DNA of 9,995 nt, taken from positions 1-9,995 of the forward strand of contig CAYPZL010000195.1 in NCBI GenBank assembly GCA_964415045.1, written 5' to 3'. Both the position numbers and the translations under genes were made by a program. Source of the stretch: CAYPZL01 sp964415045 (GTDB lineage: Bacteria > Planctomycetota > Phycisphaerae > Sedimentisphaerales > Anaerobacaceae). Positions 1 to 5,272 of the stretch are shown here, one piece after another. Under the pieces are notes generated by a model. It saw nothing but the letters and a program-made list of their open reading frames with translations. It was not told the DNA's origin and did not search any database. How positions within the stretch are numbered: position 1 is the first letter of the stretch; each line of letters begins with the position of its first letter.

Positions 1-914
1 GGCCTGCTCTGGTACCGCCGGCAGCACCGCTTGAACCTTTTGAGATAGTTACTTAACTCCTTCGGGCTCTCCCAGCGTATTTGATTGTACTGGGCCGTGT
101 CGAAATGCACGTTTGCCGCATCATCCTTGCGGACACTCCAGATGACAGGTACTCCCAATCCAAGGGCATACCCTGCCTCGAAGTACACACCGTTCCTTTG
201 TTCTGTGACGTCAGCGACCACGAACCGCGAGTTCTTGATCTCAGCCATGATCTTGAAGATGATGTTATCGCTGTGAGTCTCTTCGTCAGCGCGGTAGGCC
301 GTGTATCCCGCCTCCTGTATCGCAGGCCTGATCGCTTCCTCCCACTTTGATTTCATCTCGTCCGAGAACGACATGGCGACGAATCCCTGCGTCTTTTCCT
401 CCAGATCGGAGGCATGCTTGTCGAGATAGTCCCAACCAGTCGAGGTGATCATCATCATGTTGTTGATGACGCCCTTGCTTTTCACCAAGCCGCGTTCCTC
501 AAGCCCTCGGAGGTAGAATGCGAATTCCTCAGAGCCGCTCGCATACGCCAGAGGGAAGTCCACCTCGATGTTCAGCTTAACCATCTCTCCAGGCGCGCTG
601 GACAACCTTTCCAAAGCTTGCAGGAGTTTCAACTCTTTCTCCAGTGGTCTATAGTCGGGAATGCCCGCCAGCGTGGTTTCAATCATCCCCTCCTGCGTTA
701 GCTGCACCGGCTCTCCTCGTTCGTTCTGTTCACGGATCCAGGCGGAAAGCTTGCGATCGGGCGTCTTAATCGGGCACGCGGTAGGCCAGATCGAAGGAGC
801 CTCGTATTTGCCACAAACGGGGCACTTATAGAGTGCCATAGGTCCGCTGAGGTACGATATCTGGGTGTCTCCGCCGCGCTTACAGATCGGACAGGTGACT
901 TTTTTTTCGCTCAT
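1..914 (-). CDS. Zinc-ribbon / winged-helix / nucleoside 2-deoxyribosyltransferase-like (TIR-like fold) protein, 3' end cut by window edge
   Basis: The frame stays open from ATG 914 to the left window edge, 304 codons with no stop. Residues 1-36 carry two CxxC knuckles (C8/C11 and C31/C34), which looks like a zinc ribbon. Residues about 128-170 read like a winged helix (LEERGLV, then ITSTGWDYL). Residues about 176-290 match the nucleoside 2-deoxyribosyltransferase-like family often seen in defence-type genes: FVAMSF, then ISRFVVAD-like FVVADV with D235, GVYFEAGYALGLG with E246 (placed like the catalytic Glu of the family), PVIWSVRKDD and VHFDTAQYN. The family fold resembles TIR, so NAD or nucleotide cleavage is possible; I infer this and do not see it directly. 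GGGAG lies 9 bases before the ATG and supports this start; a TAGAAT at 951-956 is a weak possible -10. vapC ends 54 bases upstream. The last residues look out of frame (see findings). Confidence 0.8.
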   Translation of the reverse strand, partial: MSEKKVTCPICKRGGDTQISYLSGPMALYKCPVCGKYEAPSIWPTACPIKTPDRKLSAWIREQNERGEPVQLTQEGMIETTLAGIPDYRPLEKELKLLQALERLSSAPGEMVKLNIEVDFPLAYASGSEEFAFYLRGLEERGLVKSKGVINNMMMITSTGWDYLDKHASDLEEKTQGFVAMSFSDEMKSKWEEAIRPAIQEAGYTAYRADEETHSDNIIFKIMAEIKNSRFVVADVTEQRNGVYFEAGYALGLGVPVIWSVRKDDAANVHFDTAQYNQIRWESPKELSNYLKRFKRCCRRYQSR

Positions 915-968
915 AGCTTTGCTCTCCCTGCTTTTTTTTCTTTCAGGTTCATTCTACATTCAGCCCGC

Positions 969-1361
969 CTACGTCACTGATTTGAGGCCGAGGTGTTTTG
1001 TCATGGGATCGAAGTCCTTGTCGCTGTGCAGCAGGGCCAGGCCTTTCTCGATGCAGAAGGTCGCAATCATGACGTCCACCGTCTTTCGAACGGTTACCCC
1101 TTTCTTACGTAGGCGCCTGTAGTTTTGAGCGCTCTTGACGGCCAGTTCTCGGCCGAGCATTTCCTTAAAAACGAGCGCGTCCAACAACTGCTTTGCCTTG
1201 CGGAAGTCGCTGTCTCTCTTGAAACCTTGAAGCACTTCCGCAAGTATAATGTCCCCGATCACAACGAGTTCGCCGCTCAGGCTTGCGTCCAGACGGTCTG
1301 TCTGGTCTGTGACGGCCCCGTTGAAATAATCAGTCCACACGGAGGAATCTACAACAATCAT
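969..1361 (-). CDS. vapC: VapC-type PIN-domain ribonuclease toxin
   Basis: This 130-residue protein has the size and layout of a VapC toxin, a Mg-dependent endoribonuclease that usually cuts tRNA or rRNA. The PIN acidic residues are visible: D5 in the opening VVDSSVW strand, E42 in LAEVLQG, D96 in TVDVMIA, and D114/D116 in LLHSDKDFD. The N-terminal DSSVWTDYFNG and C-terminal HSDKDF motifs are typical of the family. Its ATG overlaps the TGA of the antitoxin gene by the ATGA arrangement, so the two are translationally coupled, antitoxin first. Nothing suggests damage. The target RNA cannot be told from sequence. Confidence 0.93.
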   Translation of the reverse strand: MIVVDSSVWTDYFNGAVTDQTDRLDASLSGELVVIGDIILAEVLQGFKRDSDFRKAKQLLDALVFKEMLGRELAVKSAQNYRRLRKKGVTVRKTVDVMIATFCIEKGLALLHSDKDFDPMTKHLGLKSVT

Positions 1362-1552
1362 TCGTCTGTTCTCATTTTGTCGAGATCGCCGGTCCAGCGG
1401 AGCTTTCCTCGGAATCCCCTGATCTTCTTCTGTCGATTGAGTTGCACGAGCAGCTTCAGGCCTTCTTCGATGGCTTTCTTCTTGGTCTTGTATCCCGAAA
1501 GCTCCAAGGCGGTCTGCATGAGATTGTCGTCAAGCACCACGTTCGTTCTCAT
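1358..1552 (-). CDS. vapB: VapB-type antitoxin
   Basis: This 64-residue protein starts MRTNVVLDDNLMQTALELSG and continues with KTKKKAIEEGLKLLV. That is the ribbon-helix-helix DNA-binding region of the VapB family commonly paired with VapC. The C-terminal tail (KIRGFRGKLRWTGDLDKMR) is the part expected to bind and block the toxin. The frame is open further upstream to 1714, but that extension lacks family similarity and would read through the promoter. I chose ATG 1552 because GGAG lies 8 bases ahead of it and the family begins there. The gene overlaps vapC by four bases and is probably autoregulated through the palindrome just upstream. Confidence 0.92.
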   Translation of the reverse strand: MRTNVVLDDNLMQTALELSGYKTKKKAIEEGLKLLVQLNRQKKIRGFRGKLRWTGDLDKMRTDE

Positions 1553-1566
1553 CGTCAAATCTCCAT

Positions 1567-1615
1567 GAATGTGTATTGATGTGCAGATTATACACATTCT
1601 GCGAGGGTTACACAA
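1567..1615 (-). promoter_or_regulatory. vapBC promoter with overlapping inverted-repeat operator
   Basis: On the minus strand TTGTGT (1610-1615) is followed after 17 bases by a perfect TATAAT (1587-1592). A perfect 10-base inverted repeat, GAATGTGTAT / ATACACATTC, occupies 1567-1576 and 1590-1599 with a 13-base spacer. One arm covers the -10 box. An operator placed there fits conditional autorepression by the VapBC complex through the ribbon-helix-helix of VapB. Its inner edge is about 15 bases upstream of the vapB start. Confidence 0.75.
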
Positions 1616-1655
1616 GCGCACCCGAAGGAAGGGCTTTCGCTGTTCGCCCTTGCCT

Positions 1656-2216
1656 CTATCCTGCCTCGTTCCAAAGCGTTTCGAAATCACGCAGGATTTG
1701 CTCGTGTCCCTCAAGCTGGCTGAACTGCACGAGCCAGTCTTTCAGGTAGGCCGGGTCGAGCGTATCGCGGTTTTTGGCCAGCATGTGTCGGACGTCTTCC
1801 TGATCGACCGGGCGTGCCGCCACCATCTTGTGGATGATGACATCTTCACACGAGGCGAATCTGACCGTGTAGTCCTCCAGCACCACTTCATTGGCCCGTT
1901 CGATTGCCTGGGCCTCATAGGGCGTGAACGAGAAGATGAAATCGACTCGTATCTTCGATTGCGGTTCTTCGGCGGGAAGCACGTTCGTTCTGGTCACGAA
2001 ATCCCTCGGGTCTTCCGGAAGCAACTCGATGCCCAGTTTCTTGCACACCTGTTCGACCCGGGCGAATTGGTCGGTGCCTATGCCGAGAGTAATGTCGATG
2101 TCCCGCGTCAGGCGGGCTCTGCCGTACAGCAGGACAGCCTGGCCGCCGATGATCATGTAGGCAATGCCGCTCGTGTCGAGCTGTCGGGCAATTTTCGTAA
2201 TCAGTGAGGTTATCAC
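1656..2216 (-). CDS. DUF6036-type (AbiEii-like) nucleotidyltransferase
   Basis: The product has 186 residues. Residues 22-45 (IIGGQAVLLYG, then RLTRDIDITLG) are the nucleotidyltransferase signature of the DUF6036/AbiEii-like group: GG at 24-25 and the catalytic pair D39xD41. The third acidic residue is likely D92 in KIRVDFIF. The stretch with E124, D125 and K130 (SCEDVIIHKMVAARPVDQEDV) is also typical. Relatives act as nucleotidyltransferase partners in toxin-antitoxin-like or phage-exclusion modules, but the substrate is unknown. The start is GTG 2216, forming a GTGA overlap with the stop of the small gene upstream, so the two are translationally coupled. An alternative is a stand-alone metabolic enzyme, which the coupling makes less likely. 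Confidence 0.82.
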   Translation of the reverse strand: MITSLITKIARQLDTSGIAYMIIGGQAVLLYGRARLTRDIDITLGIGTDQFARVEQVCKKLGIELLPEDPRDFVTRTNVLPAEEPQSKIRVDFIFSFTPYEAQAIERANEVVLEDYTVRFASCEDVIIHKMVAARPVDQEDVRHMLAKNRDTLDPAYLKDWLVQFSQLEGHEQILRDFETLWNEAG

Positions 2217-2416
2217 GATCGCAGTCCGTTGATTGCTTTGGCCACTCTGAGATCCGTTTCAAAGCCGTCCCAGATGTTCGCGGAACTGATGGCTCCCAGA
2301 GCCAGCGCCTCCTGGTGCAGGGCTTCGTAGATCCGCCGGGCCTCCTCGTACGAGAGGTTGTCCTCGGCCATCTGCTTGCGGCAGAACGCTCTATATTCAG
2401 GCGTGTTCCTGATCAT
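2213..2416 (-). CDS. Small hypothetical protein coupled to the DUF6036 nucleotidyltransferase
   Basis: This is a 67-residue hydrophilic, mostly helical protein beginning MIRNTPEYRAFCRKQMAEDN and including YEEARRIYEALHQEALALG. I do not recognise a named domain. From memory, similar small proteins sit directly upstream of DUF6036 nucleotidyltransferase genes in other genomes. The four-base stop/start overlap with the next gene implies a two-gene unit, so it may be the partner (antitoxin or toxin) of that enzyme. The start is uncertain: ATG 2416 fits the likely beginning of the conserved part, ATG 2452 would add 12 residues, and neither has a good ribosome binding site. No clear promoter is visible in the 158 bases before the MNT gene end. 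Confidence 0.65.
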   Translation of the reverse strand: MIRNTPEYRAFCRKQMAEDNLSYEEARRIYEALHQEALALGAISSANIWDGFETDLRVAKAINGLRS

Positions 2417-2574
2417 CGTCGCAGTCCAAGTCTTTTCGCTTGATTGATGCATCCCGAAGAGCCAGTGTATTGATTGAATATCGCACGGCGACCGCCCCGT
2501 TCCGGGCATTGCCGGCAGCGAGTTTCATCACGAGCGAATGGTATCACAACCACGCACGCGGACGATCTGTTCTC

Positions 2575-2889
2575 CTAAAGAACCACACCCTCTTTGACCG
2601 CTTCGCTGACAATGCCTATCTGTCCCTTCTTCTTCTCGAACTCCTCGGGCGTGTAGCACAGCGGCTCGATTTCGAGGGGCCAGTGCTGCCAGAAATCGTA
2701 CATCAGAGCCGACCGCTGGCTGAAGAACACGCCTTCAAAGTCCGGCGAGACCAGGACGATGTCATAGTCACTGTCGGCGAGGTAATCTCCTCTTGCCCTG
2801 CTGCCGAAGAATACGGCCTGGGTAATCCTGTACTTCCTCCGCACCCTTGCGACGAAGTCCTCTATTCTTGCATTTGTTCTCTGACCCAA
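2575..2889 (-). CDS. MNT-type nucleotidyltransferase (MntA-like antitoxin)
   Basis: The product has 104 residues from a TTG start. The minimal nucleotidyltransferase motif is complete: G29-S30 (FFGSRARGDY) followed by D41xD43 (SDYDIVLV). The rest (FEGVFFSQR, LCYTPEEFEKKK, GIVSEAVKEG) matches a common MNT subfamily. In MntA-HepT systems such enzymes AMPylate and silence a HEPN RNase toxin. The TTG is chosen because a perfect AGGAGG lies 7 bases before it; no ATG is available nearby. The gene overlaps the 3' end of the HEPN reading frame by 28 bases, the usual HEPN-then-MNT order. Its HEPN partner here is broken, so this looks like an orphan antitoxin with an intact active site. Confidence 0.85.
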   Translation of the reverse strand: MGQRTNARIEDFVARVRRKYRITQAVFFGSRARGDYLADSDYDIVLVSPDFEGVFFSQRSALMYDFWQHWPLEIEPLCYTPEEFEKKKGQIGIVSEAVKEGVVL

Positions 2890-3100
2890 GCGAGAACCTC
2901 CTGTGCCGTTTTGAAATGACGTGCGGCAATCTTGTCGTCGTATAACTCGGCGGGAACCCCGGCGGCCATGTCTGGATACCGCGTACTCAGGTACTCTGGA
3001 TTCAAATCCCGTATTCCTGACATCATCGACTCGGGCACCTCCACGCGCTGCGCAAATCTGCCTCAGCCTGTTTGAACCAATTTCGTACCTCTTCTCCCAT
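2862..3100 (-). pseudogene. HEPN-domain toxin remnant with internal deletion and frameshift
   Basis: From ATG 3100 the frame reads MGEEVRNWFKQAEADLRSA, the first helix of a HEPN domain, then goes out of frame and stops at 3023-3025 after 25 residues. From about 3045 another frame continues to the stop at 2862 with a typical HEPN ending: VPESMMSGIRDLN, then EYLSTRYPDM, then ARHFKTAQEVLAWV. The two halves join near 3045. The middle of the domain, some 40-60 residues that normally include the central helices and the RNase motif (RX4-6H), is missing, and the join is not in frame. The gene is therefore very probably dead as a toxin. It lies upstream of and overlaps the intact MNT gene, as in MNT-HEPN modules. 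Confidence 0.8.
2897..2902 (-). promoter_or_regulatory. Shine-Dalgarno site fixing the TTG start of the MNT gene
   Basis: AGGAGG on the minus strand sits inside the HEPN remnant's coding frame, 7 bases ahead of TTG 2889. It is the full anti-16S complement at ideal spacing. Without it the MNT frame would have only weaker GTG candidates inside the domain. Confidence 0.7.
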
Positions 3101-3106
3101 GACCGG

Positions 3107-3136
3107 ATCATAACGTTAAGAGCTGTTGGCAAGCAA
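3107..3136 (-). promoter_or_regulatory. Candidate promoter of the HEPN-MNT unit
   Basis: TTGCTT (3131-3136), an 18-base spacer, then TATGAT (3107-3112) on the minus strand. The -10 ends only 6 bases before ATG 3100 and no Shine-Dalgarno site is seen there, so transcripts would be leaderless or nearly so. The assignment rests on hexamer similarity alone. Confidence 0.4.
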
Positions 3137-3165
3137 GTGTTTTCACGGCGCGCTCGAACCGCGAT

Positions 3166-4017
3166 TCATAGCTCCGTGACGACCCTGGATCGGGGGTCGT
3201 CGAGGGTGTCGGGGCCGTTAGTGAGCTTGCCGGCGAGGGCCATTTCGCGGAGGCCCTTCATCGGGTCGTAAAAGGTCCGGCTCAGGTCGACGGTGTTGAC
3301 GGTTATGCCCGGGCGATTGGCCTTGAGTTGCGAGACAATCACCCCGTCGGGCTGGATGAAGCAGGACGGGTAGGGCGAATAGTACGCGCTGGAGTTGGCC
3401 ATGCTCACCCAGAAGTGGTTGGTCGCCGCCCGGCACTGCATGGTCTGGCGCATGATGTGCGTGTGGACGCTGGGACCGCTCTGGCGGGCGTTGTAGAACG
3501 ACTGGAAGATGCAGTGGACGCCTTGCTTGTACAGCTCGCGATAGAGCTCGGGGAACCGCAGGTCGAAGCAGATCAGCAGCGCGCACTTGACACCGTTGAG
3601 CGTGAACGTGACGAAGCGGTTGCCGGAGGTGAGCCGCCGCACGTCACCGGGTGTGCCGAAGCGCTTGTCGTAGCGGTCGGCGATTCTGCCTTGGGCGTCG
3701 ATCAGATACAGGCTGTTGTGGGGCTTGTTGGGCGGCGTCAGCGGATGCGTGCTGCCCAGGACGACCCAGAGACCAAGCTCGCCGGCCAGATTCATCACCC
3801 CGAGCGTCTCCTGTTTGAGCTTGTCCCAGTCGTACCCTTCGAAATTCGGGAAGTCGGTTCCCACGTATCCGCTCAGGGCGCACTCTGAGAAATGAACGAT
3901 CTCGGCGCCGGCCTCCTTCGCCTTGCGCAGGAACCTGCCCATGGCGTTTGCATTGCGCTTGATCGAAGCGCTGACGGCAAACTGGCATGTCGCGACTTTC
4001 AATATCCCGTTACTCAT
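3166..4017 (-). CDS. Carbon-nitrogen hydrolase (nitrilase superfamily)
   Basis: This 283-residue cytoplasmic hydrolase of C-N bonds carries the full catalytic triad: E45 in HFSECALSGY, K118 in RYDKRFGTPGD and C150 in ALLICFDLRFPELYR. The length is usual for the superfamily (about 260-300). Other matching parts are the opening KVATCQFAV strand, NSLYLIDAQGRI, and the later RAATNHFWVSMANSS and SCFIQPDG. The substrate (amide, carbamoyl or nitrile) cannot be told; the sequence does not match NAD synthetase or omega-amidase closely enough to name. ATG 4017 is preceded by AGGG 7 bases upstream. A degenerate repeat separates it from argC, so it is probably a separate transcription unit. Confidence 0.88.
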   Translation of the reverse strand: MSNGILKVATCQFAVSASIKRNANAMGRFLRKAKEAGAEIVHFSECALSGYVGTDFPNFEGYDWDKLKQETLGVMNLAGELGLWVVLGSTHPLTPPNKPHNSLYLIDAQGRIADRYDKRFGTPGDVRRLTSGNRFVTFTLNGVKCALLICFDLRFPELYRELYKQGVHCIFQSFYNARQSGPSVHTHIMRQTMQCRAATNHFWVSMANSSAYYSPYPSCFIQPDGVIVSQLKANRPGITVNTVDLSRTFYDPMKGLREMALAGKLTNGPDTLDDPRSRVVTEL

Positions 4018-4052
4018 CGCAGCCCTGTTTCGTCACCTGTCATACAATAGCT

Positions 4053-4157
4053 GTCATCCTGAGCGGCAGCGAAGGATCCGGGCATGGCCCGAGATATCCG
4101 CCCGGCAACGACAGCTCATCCTTCCTGGCCCGGACGCTTCACTTCGTTCGGTATGAC
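4053..4157. repeat. Imperfect inverted repeat of the GTCATCCTGAGCG type
   Basis: The left end reads GTCATCCTGAGCGGCAGCGA and the right end, on the opposite strand, begins GTCATACCGAACGAAGTGAA. Both continue into a CCGGGC-rich part (TCCGGGC on each side). It fills most of the gap between argC and the hydrolase gene. Elements with this GTCAT(T/C)CTGAGCG(AA)GCGAAG signature are frequent as intergenic dispersed repeats in many environmental bacterial genomes. The arms here have diverged, so it is probably old. It may fold in RNA and stop argC transcription, but no T-tract follows. Confidence 0.65.
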
Positions 4158-4183
4158 GACCTTCCGCAAGTTGCGCCGGAGCT

Positions 4184-5191
4184 TTACCTGAGCCCCATCA
4201 TCTCGTCGAGGCCGAAGAGGATGTTCATGTTCTGGATCGCCTGGCCCGACGCGCCCTTGGTCAGGTTGTCGATCGCGGAGAAGACGACGACCTTGCCCTT
4301 CACGAACGCGGGGAAGACGTGACAGTAGTTCGTCGCGACGATGTCCTTCACCGCCGGGGCGGTCGGGCGGACCTGGACGAACGGCTCGTCGCGGTAGTAC
4401 TCGCCGTAGAGCGACAGGAGCCGGCCGTTGTCGACGTCGGCCCGCGGTTGGCAGTACACGGTCGAGAGGATGCCCCGGTCGAACGCGCCGACGTGGGGTT
4501 GGAACAGAATCCCCACCGGCGACCCGGCGACCGCAGCGGCCACCTGTTCCATCTCGGGCATGTGACGGTGCACGCCGATCCCGTACGGAAAGATGTTCTC
4601 GTTCATGTTCGGGAAGTGAAACTTCACCGATGGGTTCTTGCCGGCCCCGGAACTGCCGGTCACCGAGTTGACCACGACCGAGTCCGTCTCGATGAGCCCT
4701 TCCCGCAGCAGGGGGGCCAGGGCCAGCAACGCCCCGGTTGGAAAGCAACCCGGATTGGCGACCAGCCGCGTGGCCTTGATCTCGGCGCGGAACAGCTCGG
4801 GCAGGCCGTAGACGGCGCGGGCCAGGTTGTCCACGTCGGTATGCTTCTGGTAGTACTGCTCGTAGACGTTCACGTCCTTGAGCCGGTAGTCGGCGCTGAA
4901 GTCGATGACCTTGACGCCCGCGTCGAGCAGCTTCGGCACGAACTGCATCGAGACCTTGTGCGGCAGGCAGCACAGCGCCACGTCCGCCGATTGCGAGAGC
5001 TTGTCCAGGTCCAGCGGCTCGACCGGCAGGTGGCAGCGGCCCTGAAACTCCGGGAAGATCTCCTCGATCGGCCCGCACTCCTGGGGCAGGGCGGTCAGAT
5101 ACGTCAGTTCCGCCTCGGCGTGTCGGAGCAGGATGCGAATGGATTCGGCGCCGGTATACCCGCTGACGCCGATGATTGCGACTCGTACCAT
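4184..5191 (-). CDS. argC: N-acetyl-gamma-glutamyl-phosphate reductase
   Basis: ArgC makes N-acetylglutamate semialdehyde with NADPH, the third step of arginine synthesis. The 335-residue length is normal. The NADP-binding loop GVSGYTG is at 8-14, the catalytic cysteine is C149 in ANPGCFPTG, and the conserved base region HRHMPEM starts at H208. Also typical are FSADYRL (98-104), YGLPEL (128-133), SVTGSSGAGK (176-185) and the C-terminal IDNLTKGASGQA with the NMN end. ATG 5191 has AGGGG 9 bases upstream. A terminator-like hairpin ends 17 bases before this start, leaving no room for a separate promoter after it. No other arg gene is in the window. Confidence 0.97.
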   Translation of the reverse strand: MVRVAIIGVSGYTGAESIRILLRHAEAELTYLTALPQECGPIEEIFPEFQGRCHLPVEPLDLDKLSQSADVALCCLPHKVSMQFVPKLLDAGVKVIDFSADYRLKDVNVYEQYYQKHTDVDNLARAVYGLPELFRAEIKATRLVANPGCFPTGALLALAPLLREGLIETDSVVVNSVTGSSGAGKNPSVKFHFPNMNENIFPYGIGVHRHMPEMEQVAAAVAGSPVGILFQPHVGAFDRGILSTVYCQPRADVDNGRLLSLYGEYYRDEPFVQVRPTAPAVKDIVATNYCHVFPAFVKGKVVVFSAIDNLTKGASGQAIQNMNILFGLDEMMGLR

Positions 5192-5208
5192 GATTCTTGT
5201 CCCCTATG

Positions 5209-5241
5209 AAAAACAGCCGCTGAGGTTGGCTCGGCGGCTGT
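5209..5241 (-). terminator. Rho-independent terminator or attenuator between rpsI and argC
   Basis: On the minus strand a 12-base stem with one mismatch (arms 5230-5241 and 5213-5224, outer part ACAGCCGC / GCGGCTGT, 5-base loop) is followed directly by TTTTT (5209-5213). It begins 31 bases after the rpsI stop, which fits termination of the rplM-rpsI transcript. The argC ribosome binding site follows within 10 bases. Confidence 0.8.
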
Positions 5242-5272
5242 CGTGATTCTGTGAATGGGTTGCCGACTCGAT

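Noticed and set aside
1629..1651. AAGGGC / GCCCTT hairpin just after the DUF6036 gene
   Set aside because: The stem is only six bases with an 11-base loop and no T-tract; it is too weak to call a terminator.
2890..3132. Upstream part of the 185-residue open frame ending in the MNT domain
   Set aside because: The first ~80 residues are a shadow of the HEPN remnant in another frame and show no domain; the perfect ribosome site sets the start at 2889.
3178..3201. Perfect 8-base inverted repeat GACGACCC / GGGTCGTC at the end of the hydrolase gene
   Set aside because: It lies inside the coding sequence and no T-run follows on the minus strand, so it is not a convincing terminator.
4319..5209. 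A 296-residue plus-strand open frame opposite argC
   Set aside because: Its Val/Asp/Arg-rich composition is the typical antisense shadow of a GC-rich gene, with no domain and no ribosome site.
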